The notes beneath the pieces are model-generated. The model did no database searches. It saw only the letters and a list, made by a program, of their open reading frames with translations, and was not told the DNA's origin. From Glandiceps talaboti (taxonomy: Eukaryota > Hemichordata > Enteropneusta > Spengelidae), in contig NC_135563.1 of NCBI RefSeq assembly GCF_964340395.1, positions 20,978,151 to 21,038,150 of the forward strand: DNA of 60,000 bases, read 5' to 3'. Below are positions 49,931 through 60,000 of this stretch, piece after piece. The first letter of the stretch is position 1; each line of letters opens with the position of its first letter. The translations under genes were made by a program, and so were the position numbers.

Positions 49931-50130
49931 CACTAATGTATACCACAAATGGATTAGGCGTCTGGAAAAAACCCATCAAATTTAATTAATATCATATTTG
50001 GACATATGATTACCTAGTATGCTGTTTTGTATACAGACATATCGATTCGGATACAAGGATCTATAAATAGGATTCTGTTCTGAATCCAGGCATACTTTAA
50101 TATAGATTCATAGGTGTAATCATAAACCAT

Positions 50131-50146
50131 CCACCAACGTTGGTGG
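50131..50146. repeat. 16-bp perfect palindrome
   Basis: CCACCAACGTTGGTGG is self-complementary and is followed by a second GTTGGTGGCGGGT. Confidence 0.8.
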
Positions 50147-50387
50147 CGGGTATGTTGGTGGCGGGTCTATGGTGTAATCCACTGATGAAAAGAATATATT
50201 CATTACATCGCTCATACAATCGACAGGTGTTTGTGCATCTCGGCCTCAAAACTTCAAAAGTGTTTTGACAAGTAAGCCTAGTGTAGAACACAACAAGTAA
50301 ACACTTTACTCGAGTTGATAACATTCTTACACCAAACTTCATCCTCTTTTAGTGATAAATAGACCATTGTAATAACGTTTATCTCGT

Positions 50388-50480
50388 ATCTAACCCGTTA
50401 TGTGAGCCAGGGGTCAATGTTATTATATATCACGTGTATCTCACATCTAGCCCGTTATGTGACAGTTAGGGGTCAATTTT
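50388..50480 (+). repeat. Tandem duplication, 57-bp spacing
   Basis: ATCTA[A/G]CCCGTTATGTGA followed by AGGGGTCAAT occurs at 50388 and 50445. Confidence 0.8.
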
Positions 50481-51501
50481 GTTCCGAAATCCACAGTATA
50501 TGATCGGCACAGGTAGTTACCGACAGAGATTTCACCTGGTTGGATGAAACATCTTATGGTGAAACTTGGAGGTCAAGTTGTTACCGAAAATTAATGGCTA
50601 TTGTTCTAGTGAACGTACGTAAATGTAAGATAGACTCTATCCCGTAAACAAACAGACTACAAACTTCCCTTTCAGAACAGTTTGCGATATTTATCTATCT
50701 CCGTTACAATATTCGTGAAAAGTTTATACATGAGAAAATGAAAAGGGTTCACAAGATTGTTTGACGCTTCGTTGTGACCAACTACTGGCATACATTAACA
50801 GATGGATAAGCCAAAATGAACACTTATGTTATCCTGTACCACGTGAGGTTTATATCGTAACTATCGAAGTTGTTGATATGTAGGTGTAATATCAGCGGAT
50901 GTATTAACAGACTGTACTCAGTTTTGGTCGATAACAGTACGAGTATGTGTTCCATACAGAATGCTGAGTCATGTTTTGAGATCATAGCAGAATTGAATTA
51001 AATACACGTAACAGCATGTTTCACAATGTCGGCGTTGAAAGGAATTATTGGTCAAAACATAGACAGTGTCTATGTTCAAAAGTACCCCCCTCCATATTTC
51101 ATAGCAGACCTCAATTATTCTGGTCATGTATCCTAATGATAAAGGAATCCTGCTCTAAGGGAGAATAACACAACCAGGCATATAGAATATTCAGTGACTA
51201 TACCATTGTACAGTCTAATCTAATATAAACCCTCTCCTCCAACCAGCAACATTACACAAGGTGTTTATCATGACTCAATGAGATATATTTTTAGTGAAAT
51301 ATTTTGATATGATATAATTTGTTTGACCACGAATGTATTACTCTTCAACTAGGGCATCCATAGCTCGATGTTAAGTTTCTCTTGATTTATTTTAATCAAT
51401 AATTTATGACTTTATACCATTTCAATAATAACTTCGTTTTCTTACCTAGTGTCACCGGCGATTTGGCAACTTTTATATATTTATTTTTGTGTGCGAGGCC
51501 A

Positions 51502-51508
51502 TATATAA
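51502..51508 (+). promoter_or_regulatory. Candidate TATA box of gene 3
   Basis: TATATAA lies 190 bases before the start codon. A TATA box here would put transcription initiation near 51530-51540 and give a 5' UTR of about 160 bases. AT-rich sequence makes chance matches common. Confidence 0.3.
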
Positions 51509-51697
51509 TCGTAAGAGCTAGAGTGTTATATGAATAAGTAATGACCGGAACAAAAACGTTGAAAGTGGAGTATCTGATAAAATGTGTGGTCTTTTGTTTA
51601 AAGGTTAAAGCCTGCGGATTAGGTTTTGTCCCCGGAAGACGTCGTATCGACCAGCAGCACCCGTATAGACCGAGACTGCAGTGTTGGAGAGATAAAC

Positions 51698-53683
51698 ATG
51701 GAGGGTGTTGTGAACGAACAGGAGTGTGACGCTTCTACGTTGCATAGTGGTGACACATGTTTTCAAGATCAAGTACAAAATGAAGAGATAGAGGTCAAAG
51801 ATGGTGACCTATGGGAAGAAAGAAACCAAGATTATTACAGGGAAGAATTGGCAAAAGAGTTGGGGAAACTGAACTTTCACAGTCGGCGGGAAAGAGATAA
51901 GTCTCCGATGAGGACAGCCTTCCAAGCAGTTGAACATACTTCTCTGCTAAAGCAAAGAAGAGGAAAATCGTCCGAGTCGCCGAGAGACAAAACTTCCCCA
52001 CGCAGAGCTCGAGGGCAAGGAGATTCGCAAAGCTTGGATTCCAGTCCTTTTCCTTCGCCACACACGTCACCGAGAGACGGTATTTCACCGCGTGATCAGA
52101 AAGACAATCAAAGCTCAAATTCAAGCCCGTTTACATCACCGTACATTTCACCGAGAGGTAGTGAAAATAAACAGAAGATTTATCCCGTACCATTGATCCA
52201 AATTTTCGACGATGATGGTTGTAATCTGACGCCTGGTAGTGTCTCTAGAAAAAAAAGTACACCTAGACTAAAATCACCATCCTCAGACCTTGTCAAGTTA
52301 CCTCGTTTAGAGAGCAATGATCCGACGACCGAAGTGAAAACATTAGTTCGTCTACCACCAGTTTCTAATCGTCCTAAATCTGCTCCAACTTACCACAATT
52401 CACCGAGAGATTCTGATGGAGATGGTGCCAGGAGGAACATGGCTATTACAGTACACGTACCAACTGGCCAGGAGTCGGTAAACAAACATAAAGATGAAAT
52501 AATCTACAAACCCGCCCTTTCTCCAAGAAATGTGAGAAAAAATAATGAAGATATTTTATCAGACATACAAAATGTTGATCCTGAAACTGGACAGTCATCA
52601 AACGAAATGGTACCTTCGGCTCCACCTGTCGAGTTTGCATTGCCCACTTCTCAACCTAACCAACTGTCCCCAGAAATGACAGACGAATTCACAAAGGAAA
52701 ACACGAGAGACACACGATCAAAGGAGAAGACAACTTTCCGAAGACGAGGTAGGTCATTATCTCCTATGCCTCATCCGCCTAAAGAAGGGGGGTTGATGGC
52801 GCCCCGCCCTCCTCGTTCGCCATCACCTAGGAGGGATAAGGTGTCATCAGAAGTGAGGGATAATGGTCAAAATCAGTTGTCGGTGACTTCATCTCCAAGA
52901 CAAACACGCCGACCTCGAAGTGCTAGTTTTACGGAAACCAAGACAACGAGAGACGAAAGTCATGTACGTGGTTCCATGACTGTTTCTCCATCTTCATCAC
53001 CGAAGTCAAGGAGACGCAAAATCACGTGGACTGGTGGCACATCATTCAATAATCAACATATTACAACGTCATCATGGGTAGATAATTCACCGCTAGTTAC
53101 TATGGCAACACCCCTATCCCAATCGTCACCACCGAATGTAAGGAGACGCAATATTCACACTCAGGCATCTTCCTCCATCGATGGTTGTACTTCAGAATCA
53201 ACGAAAGAAGAGTGTTCAATATCCCCTTCGTCATCTCCGAACTCACAGAGACGACATAATACTGGACAGATATCCACAAGATCGACGTTATTTAAGCCTC
53301 CATTTCGAACCACCCCTTCGTCGCAGTCCCCACCTAATACACGTAAAAATGTACCAAATTATATGCGAAATACTAGTACATCACGTTTTAAAAGTCTGAG
53401 GGCAACTAGCCCTCCAGATGACGCCATGGCAACGAGCCCTCTAGATGACGTCATCGTCGATGACCAGCAAGCAATGATGTCAGAAGTACCTGAATTTGGT
53501 CCACCCAGGGAACTACCACGTATGTACACAAACGTTGAACGTAAACTTGAACAAAGAGATTTTTCAGTCGGCGTAAAACCCACTTCTAGTTTTATCAGTG
53601 AAGCAGATTTTGAAGGGTTAAAGAAAATTAGATATCTGAGAACAGCGCCAAACAGCGATCAGATGTGTGGAAATATTGAATGA
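51698..53683 (+). CDS. Single-exon gene 3: SP-repeat-rich, basic, disordered 661-aa protein with C-terminal GPP/DFExLKxxRYLR signature
   Basis: This is an intronless frame of 661 codons. The chosen start is the first ATG after the in-frame TAG at 51620-51622; it has A at -3 and G at +4 and gives Met-Glu like genes 1 and 2. Residues 28-62 are acidic and helix-like. Residues 68-155 carry Ser-Pro-Arg motifs, including an internal duplication (SSPFPSPHTSPRDG at 115-128 and SSPFTSPYISPRGS at 142-155). Residues 161-175 are a short hydrophobic then acidic strand-like segment. NRPKSAPTY is at 224-232 and PSAPP at 306-310. Residues 350-560 hold at least four diverged copies of a Ser-Pro block followed by basic residues (SPSSSPKSRRR at 430-440, SPPNVRRR at 477-484, SPSSSPNSQRR at 509-519, SPPNTRK at 544-550). 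ATSPPDDAM and ATSPLDDVI at 569-586 are a small tandem repeat. FGPPREL (600-606) and DFEGLKKIRYLR (637-648) match gene 2. No transmembrane segment is seen. The function is unknown. Confidence 0.87.
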   Translation: MEGVVNEQECDASTLHSGDTCFQDQVQNEEIEVKDGDLWEERNQDYYREELAKELGKLNFHSRRERDKSPMRTAFQAVEHTSLLKQRRGKSSESPRDKTSPRRARGQGDSQSLDSSPFPSPHTSPRDGISPRDQKDNQSSNSSPFTSPYISPRGSENKQKIYPVPLIQIFDDDGCNLTPGSVSRKKSTPRLKSPSSDLVKLPRLESNDPTTEVKTLVRLPPVSNRPKSAPTYHNSPRDSDGDGARRNMAITVHVPTGQESVNKHKDEIIYKPALSPRNVRKNNEDILSDIQNVDPETGQSSNEMVPSAPPVEFALPTSQPNQLSPEMTDEFTKENTRDTRSKEKTTFRRRGRSLSPMPHPPKEGGLMAPRPPRSPSPRRDKVSSEVRDNGQNQLSVTSSPRQTRRPRSASFTETKTTRDESHVRGSMTVSPSSSPKSRRRKITWTGGTSFNNQHITTSSWVDNSPLVTMATPLSQSSPPNVRRRNIHTQASSSIDGCTSESTKEECSISPSSSPNSQRRHNTGQISTRSTLFKPPFRTTPSSQSPPNTRKNVPNYMRNTSTSRFKSLRATSPPDDAMATSPLDDVIVDDQQAMMSEVPEFGPPRELPRMYTNVERKLEQRDFSVGVKPTSSFISEADFEGLKKIRYLRTAPNSDQMCGNIE

Positions 53684-53741
53684 GTTGTTACACCTGTCAG
53701 GCATGGTTGATAAGCCTACGTCACTGCTCCATTCTCTGATA

Positions 53742-53747
53742 ATTAAA
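53742..53747 (+). promoter_or_regulatory. Polyadenylation signal of gene 3 (ATTAAA, alternative AATAAA at 53811)
   Basis: ATTAAA lies 58 bases after the stop codon and AATAAA at 53811-53816 follows 69 bases later. Either could define a very short 3' UTR. Confidence 0.45.
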
Positions 53748-54127
53748 TGAAAAGTACAAAATATTCATTATTTTTCTGAAATTAGGCCTAAAATATATGT
53801 GACAGGTCAAAATAAAACAAAAAAACGATGATGTGACCGTCTCTACACATCTGTCGGTGAGTGATTCACGTTGTTCAAATTAGACATCTGAGATCCCATG
53901 AGAATCTGTAGCTTACCAAATTTAATGACATGTGAACGGTTTTGTTTTGTAACTTAAAAAGGACATTTAAAATATTAGAAATAGCAACAGTTATGATAGA
54001 ATAAATATAGAGATCTTTCTTTTCCATGAGAGAATTTCAATATGTCATATCAAGAGTTTGAACAGAGAATTATGGTTGGACAAAAGTTTCGTCTTCAAAG
54101 AAGTGGGCGGGTGTGAGTGGTGAGGAT

Positions 54128-54204
54128 GCATGTATGTATGTATGTATGTATGTATGTATGTATGTATGTATGTATGTATGTATGTATGTATGTATGTATG
54201 TATG
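54128..54204 (+). repeat. ATGT tetranucleotide microsatellite, about 19 copies
   Basis: Uninterrupted (TGTA)n between GGATGCA and GAGCTGTC. It keeps minus-strand frames open that read Tyr-Ile-His-Thr repeats; these are artefacts. Confidence 0.97.
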
Positions 54205-54854
54205 AGCTGTCTGACGTGTTGACATAGTATTTTGGGTAATATAGGTAGGTGTTTTATTTGATTTCCTATGTAACAAATTATATCAAATGCCATGGTCGTA
54301 TACTACTCTAACTCTGAATAAACATTCTCCAAATGTTCACAAGAACGTTTAACAACCTATTTCTAACGTTTCCAGTCACAATACGGGTGTTTTTACCGGC
54401 TATTAAGGTCACATTCATTTGTTACTAACCTGTATTTACTGTGTTTCTAGGCACCTAGACGTTTTAACTAGAATCAAATCTCAATGTCACTATTTGAACG
54501 ACTAAATGGACACTTGAAATGGACAACGTTCAGCGAAATGTTGAATTTAATCGATGTGTGTCAGTCTTAAAGTAAATTTCAATTTCGTGTCTTTCCATTT
54601 AAAGGATTCATTTGTGTAATTAGGTCTGAGTTATATTAAAATATCAGAATTGACATACAAATATTGTAATAATAAATGTTTGTGTACTGAATATAAGCTT
54701 GAAGTCTGTTTGCTGAGCTTAAGTTTTTATAAAAATGAGAATTATACATCATAATACTTCCTCGTTCTTCACCTGGCGTGCATGGACTATCCTGTAAACT
54801 GCCTTGCGTAAACGTTATACAACTTAGCCTTGCCTATTTAGGAAGACTTAGGTA

Positions 54855-55000
54855 ATTACGGGGGGGGGGGCAAGGTGAATTACGGTGGTGTCACTTTTCA
54901 CAAATCATTCTAGAGGGAGGGTCATATTTTAGAAAATGGGATTTGGGTCATATTTTGACTTATTGTATTGCCTAACTTTGCATTAGTTTGTGATTTCGGC
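54855..55000 (+). repeat. Poly-G run followed by GGGTCATATTTT phrases
   Basis: A G run at 54860-54870 is followed by GTGTCACTTTT, GGGTCATATTTTAG and GGGTCATATTTTGAC, an imperfect short tandem pattern related to 35.6 and 55.55 kb. Confidence 0.5.
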
Positions 55001-55544
55001 GTCCCGTCGCTGCCACCGGTTCTACATCCCACTGTTGCCACATCGGTTAGGGTTTGGATAACTACAATGAAGTCTTCTACTTCGCCTCAAACGAGTTAGG
55101 GTTAGGTATAGGTACCGTAATATATCAATATCACACTATATCAATCAAATAGCTGCTAACAACCATGTAGTGAATTAATTGTCAGGTGTGATGTGAGGAG
55201 AGAAGTCATAGTGGATCTTACGGAGTAAAATGGGAACAGTTTGGTAAGATATTAGGGATAATATTGTGGAGATGTTGACCTCCGTCCTGATCTAGTGTTT
55301 GAGAGTCAATGTTCTGGCTTTCAGCTCAGCCAATGGGGTCCAAATACAGGTATTGATTAACGCAGTGCCTTCACACAAACAAATTCACTATGGTAGTGGT
55401 ATTTGTAGTTAGGAAATAACGAATTCCTTCAAAACGTTCAACGTGGTGGCAGCGATGTGACTAAGCCCTTTAAAACCATTGATTCAGGGACTATCGTCCT
55501 TTTCCATGTCTGACAGCATTTAAACCACGTCTTTGAAATATTTT

Positions 55545-55610
55545 ACGGGGGGGGGGGGTCATGTTTTACAGAAATGTATTGAGGGGCGATAACTTTTTAC
55601 GCAACAGTCC
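55545..55610 (+). repeat. Poly-G run followed by TCATGTTTTACAG
   Basis: A 12-base G run at 55547-55558 followed by TCATGTTTTAC and later GAGGGGCGATAACTTTT. The arrangement resembles the other G-run/TCA sites in this window. Confidence 0.5.
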
Positions 55611-55899
55611 GGGTCTGATTTACTCGGTCCTCCCTTGTAAATTACTGAAGACTTCCTTTCTCAACTGCTTAGATTGTTGTTTTCCTAAGGAAAACATCAC
55701 ACGAATCCTGCTACTACAAATGTATCAATATATACTCTATACCATCTTTCCATAAGTAGTGGAATTATATTCAAGTCAAAACGTTATATTTAGCCTCTAG
55801 ACTAGAACCATCTAAGAAATAGTACTTCTGCCCCTGTGATATGGCGAGCCTTCACTAACTGCACCTATAGGGGTGACTATTGGGCGATCGGTTGCTTAA

Positions 55900-56005
55900 C
55901 TTCACTACTGATCGATTGATCAATCGATCGATTAATTGGTTGATTGATTGATTTTGGGGTTGGATGGTTGGTTGATCAAGTAATTGATTGATTGGTTGGT
56001 AGTGG
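55900..56005 (+). repeat. GATT/GGTT-rich degenerate tetranucleotide tract
   Basis: Many ATTG/GATT/GGTT units, including ATCGATTGATCAATCGAT, which is an 18-base palindrome. Confidence 0.75.
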
Positions 56006-56474
56006 TACATGGTATCGTCTATTACATGTATACGTATACAGTATTTATGATGAAGGTGTAAGTCTTCCCTCATACCACCATGATTCAACCATGGAGGTAA
56101 AAGGGGAGACCTTATACCGCCATGATTCAACTGACAGTGACTGGATGTGTAGTCATGATGCGTTCATTGTGATTCGATCATTCAAGAACAAGAGACAAAG
56201 TAATGATCTTAGAAATCACGATTTCAATACAAAGCCAATATTTCGATATACGTGTGAAAGAAGACACGAGAAAACACGTTTATAGACGTGTAACCAATAG
56301 TGTGTATAATAAATCGAGTAATCTTCCAGATTAGATCGTAAATCCGGATTGTCAGAAGTGAGAAGCTATCAACTTCCTATTGTGGCTGTGCTGACAATAA
56401 CCGTGTCATGCGTTCATTGTTTTAACGTTCTCTAAAGAGATCAACTTTCTTTAGAAAAGAATTCGAAGTCAATA

Positions 56475-56600
56475 AGTTACATCATGGGCCCCCCGTGAGT
56501 TATTCCAGGGGTCTGTTATTCCCCACGATTCGTGATCCAGACCCCCTTCAACCCCTCTTACTACATGTAACCATGTGGGTTATACTTCCATGATGTAACT
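56475..56600. repeat. Short element bounded by 13-bp inverted repeats
   Basis: AGTTACATCATGG at 56475-56487 is matched by CCATGATGTAACT at 56588-56600. The 100-base interior is G/C-rich with GGGGTCTG and CAGACCCC, which also pair. It may be a small MITE; no target duplication was found. Confidence 0.55.
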
Positions 56601-56984
56601 GACTATAACTTAGTATATTATGTGTGTGGTATGGAAATACGGTGACCGTTGGTGTAATTTGTGATAAAGTTTATTGTACTCTGTAGACTGACACGGTTCA
56701 CTTGGAGATTCAGTGTTTTGAGTTTGTTAATCACTTTTATTTTTTTCGTCAAATTTTCCATCAATATTTGACGATTGTAACATTAAATGATGACGATGTT
56801 TGAAAATAGCGACACTGAGCATGTCGCATGCTGATGGCGATAGTAAAATCATCCTGTATACTACGCAGTCAGCCTGTGACGTCACATTCATTGGATAAGT
56901 TCTCGATTTTATTTGAGTGTTACGTGGTGTACTCACAGGATGTCAACGTATTTCTAAACAAAGAAGTAATGCACATGGATTGTT

Positions 56985-57090
56985 CGATGCTATCAAAGTT
57001 GTCTTGATACGTAATCACAATACTAATACGTTAATCGTGCGATGCTATCAAAAAGTTGTCCTAATGCGTAATCGGCATGGCCATAATGTT
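56985..57090 (+). repeat. Tandem duplication, 55-bp spacing
   Basis: CGATGCTATCAAA followed by GTTGTC and a CGTAATC phrase occurs at 56985 and 57040. Confidence 0.8.
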
Positions 57091-58921
57091 GTCAGACCTT
57101 TGTTGTAGAGTTGTTACCTGACTCATTTCCTTCGTGACCTTCTTAATATAGCCACAGACAGCATCGTCGTGTAGTGTACATAAACACTGACAAATGACTT
57201 CATCATGTTGGTGACGTTTTACGTCACTGATGCCTAGATCTGAGCTATATTTACAGTCATAATATTGGTAACTAGGACATTGACGAAACAGGTGATAGTA
57301 TTCAGAGCGTGTTAGACCCAGTTGTACCTTATAGTGGTATGTAGTAACATAACATACTACCTATATCAAACGGTTTGGTGTGCTGCCATTGGATTTCATT
57401 GTCATCATTTTTTTGGAATCGCTCGCTATTTTACTATACTTTGCTCTCGTAACTAACTCAACGTTGAGGAGAATAATTCGCACAAAAATATAATGTTTCC
57501 TTCATTTATAACTCATTTATAAATCTTTCAGATGGTTTGGGTACTCAATACCGTAGCCTGCGGGGGGGGGAAGGAAAATAAGGCATGCATACTAGTACTG
57601 TAATGGTAGTATACAGCCTTTGAGGATGACAGATTGAAATGAAATCATAACTGTTGTATAAAGTTCACGGTTGTTTACGTTCAAAATTAAATTATTAAAT
57701 ATTCATGACATTTCATTGATTTTTTGGTACACGTCCCCTATTGTGTGCTGACCAAGCCTGATAATTGGCATACTAGATCCATATATGGCAATGTGCACAG
57801 TTCGCTAAAGTATTCGCTTGTTTTATACACCCTCCCTCCCCTCCCACTTTTCCTCATTTTTAAGTAATTATCCAGTCAGAAGAAAGATAGCGTGTTACTG
57901 AACATTGAAGCATGTTAACCATCAAGGCTGATAAATATTCTGTACATCAAGGTGTACTGCAGTATGTTGTATGTATAATATAGTATAACGCAGCTACCTA
58001 CATACAATACAGTCTCCATAGACAGATCTCAACTAGAGTCATTTCGTTGTCTGCAATTTATAATTCATTAGAATTGTTTAAATTCGCCATATTTTATTTA
58101 CCCCTTGGTGTAGTTTTGATTTCCGTATTTCTAGTCATTGATAAATTGCACCTTTATAACTTCCTTCAAATCTCGAAACAGCCAGACGTTTACATGCAAT
58201 GAAACACAATAGCGAAAGTGTAAACTTTCCTTGAATAATTTCCTACACTTTGCTACATATATGGTGACACATATTCCGTATTGTCGTGTTTACAAGTGAT
58301 ATCCATTGGCGCCCTTAGAAACGATTATTATTTTACATATAACGCAACACCTTTTTTTACTATCGATGACGTTCACGAAATACCGCAAATTGCCAGCATT
58401 ACACGCATATATCTCCATTTGTAATCTTGATCTGTGTATATCTATGATGTCAGTATTGTTTCTAATCAGGGGATGGTTATTTGGCAGTATGCCATTACAG
58501 AATGTAAACAGGAAATTGAACATACATCGCCTTTGCTCAAATTGGGGGTATCGTTTCGTAAGAGTTTTGTCCCTTGGCATTCTGTAAAAATGTAAACCAG
58601 GGATGTTTTCCCTATTGTCCAGGCATCGAGGAAAGCAGAATTACTCTATGATTAACCAACTAACCTATACCATGTATACCCCCAAAGTACATACAGGCAG
58701 GAAGTAGAGCGCCACCATGGCAAATTGTGGTAAATTATGACGCGGAAGTAGTACCACTATTTGGATTGGAGGATCAAGAGAATATCCACTGAATTCTGGG
58801 AATAATTCAGATAACGAATCTGTTTTAAAAATGCCTACTTTGAAAAGGGATTATACATTACACGTGGAAAAGAAAGAACAAAATTGGCCCCGAATGAAAA
58901 AATAATCGTATGTAATCCTCA

Positions 58922-58985
58922 TGGCTCCACTGATGGGATAATGCTAATGCGAGGACCCGGGATTGAAATCCCGGCCTTTAATTGA
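58922..58985 (-). repeat. tRNA-like SINE fragment, copy 2
   Basis: GCGAGGACCCGGGATTGAAA..CGGCCTTTAA aligns with 10637-10675. The minus strand reads GGGATTTCAATCCCGGG, close to a tRNA B-box stem-loop. This copy is better preserved than the one at 10.6 kb. Confidence 0.5.
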
Positions 58986-60000
58986 TTGATATCCGTGTTG
59001 TCAAGATAAGAGGTGATACCGAAGTTCTTTATCTGCCTATGATGAAATACACTTGAAGAAAATGACATGTTTGGATTTATTTACCATACTTCTCACGTTT
59101 ATTGTGTCTTTGATCACATGTAAGTTATATCAGGTGATCGCCTTTTTCTACCGTGAGTCATATCGAATGATCGCCTGTCTCTCGGAAGAAATGGATTAGG
59201 GCGGTCACCACATTCAGTACTTTGTAAGTAACAATGGCAAAACACAATGCACGTGAAATGTGGTAAAAAAAAAGAGCAAACAAACCCTCCCTTCGTCAGA
59301 TTTTGATTAGTGGCTATTCGAAGTAGAACAAATTCGAAGCTATGGATAGCCTCTAGGCTAGATTTTGATTAGATTTTGAAACCGAATTACATTTTTAACA
59401 AAATGACATGAATGTTACAGGTGCAGCTAAGGAATAAAATTTATCAACTTTGCTCAAAAAGACCCGGCCAAAACAAAATTGATGAACTATGCTGCTGACA
59501 CAAGTTTATTGATGATTAAAGGGTGAAGTGAGAGTAACTCATACGTGCCCTCCTACAATGCACCATTTCACGACGTGTCCTCCCCCACTTGATCCCCATG
59601 CAAAATACCAAGAAATATATGCCCCCGCCCCCCACCCCACCCCCACCCCCCGTTTCCTCATATCGACATACTCCCAACTGCTCTCTCCCTATCAGGTTCA
59701 TCTTCTCTTTCAAGAACATATTCATATTCGCCATTAGTTTTACCTAATGCCATAAAAACACCAACAAGTCACTCTGGATATAAAGTTTTTATCAAATACC
59801 CCAAAACGGAAAAATTACGCCATGGAGACGACATGGTTTTTGATATTGGTCCTGAGTAAATCAAGCGTATGTATTATTTGCTTTTGTAAACAACTTACAC
59901 TGTGTTAATGGATTTATCTCGTATATAAATATTCATATACTTGTCAAATATTTGTCTATTTCGCTGCCGGGATATATACAGGCTGAAAATGGCAGTAGCT

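Larger units (their letters stand above)
47436..51697. other. Spacer between genes 2 and 3
   Basis: Contains the probable 3' UTR of gene 2, a MITE-like element at 49784-49930, a 57-bp duplication at 50388-50480 and a 16-bp palindrome at 50131-50146. No gene was seen. A GGT-rich stretch at about 47637-47656 is simple sequence. Confidence 0.6.
53817..60000. other. Region downstream of gene 3 without supported genes
   Basis: CpG content is ordinary (21 in 57001-57600 by hand count). Repeats are listed separately. The frames at 56727-56936, 58290-58587 and 59516-59737 are short, overlap on opposite strands or are C-rich, and I do not accept them. I saw nothing definite in 57090-58920. Confidence 0.55.

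Noticed and set aside
55085-55115. TTAGGGTTAGG, telomere-like
   Set aside because: Less than two full repeat units; too short to be an interstitial telomere tract.
58290-58587. Overlapping frames of 96 (-) and 93 (+) codons
   Set aside because: Antisense overlap with no family resemblance; the minus-strand frame is terminated by nearby stops and neither has supporting signals.
59516-59737. Short frames over a C-rich stretch
   Set aside because: Composition-driven; the CCCCACCCC run explains the open frames.

Overview
The window looks like nuclear DNA from a marine invertebrate animal; the species cannot be named from sequence alone. The reasons are large AT-rich spacers, many microsatellites and minisatellites, a tRNA-derived SINE with an ATT tail, several MITE-like palindromic elements, and genes with eukaryotic start contexts and AATAAA/ATTAAA signals. 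No operons, bacterial ribosome-binding sites or CRISPR arrays were seen.

Region 1 (1 to about 33.8 kb) contains no gene I can support. It is AT-rich and strongly CpG-poor: hand counts give 4 CpG in 3601-4200 and 6 in 22201-22800. It is a museum of repeats. These include a 29-copy 40-bp minisatellite (2401-3560) and smaller arrays with 19, 37, 39, 44, 52, 102 and 104 bp units. There is also a tRNA-derived SINE (14131-14466), a long inverted repeat (16640-17045) and a 56-unit pentanucleotide array (28742-29025). Two copies of a foldback MITE (18706-18953 and 19424-19649) each have a perfect 9-bp target-site duplication.

Region 2 (about 33.8-40.4 kb) begins where CpG content rises. The stretch 33.84-34.64 kb could be a promoter. 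The rest holds microsatellites, a poly-G/poly-T tract, an inverted repeat, a second compound pentanucleotide array and two diverged copies of a roughly 100-bp segment.

Region 3 (40.4-53.8 kb) holds the only convincing genes: three long, uninterrupted plus-strand reading frames of 525, 589 and 661 codons, evenly spaced at about 4 kb. Each starts Met-Glu in a good Kozak context, has an in-frame stop upstream, and encodes a basic, Ser/Pro-rich, probably disordered protein. Proteins 2 and 3 share a C-terminal signature (GPP, then DFExLKxxRYLR). I recognise no known family. The best reading is a tandem cluster of fast-evolving single-exon genes, possibly a lineage-specific family, of unknown function. 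This cluster is the best candidate for something undescribed.

Region 4 (53.8-60 kb) is CpG-normal non-coding DNA (21 CpG in 57001-57600) with a TATG microsatellite, poly-G repeats, a GATT-rich tract, a small inverted repeat and a second copy of a tRNA-like repeat.
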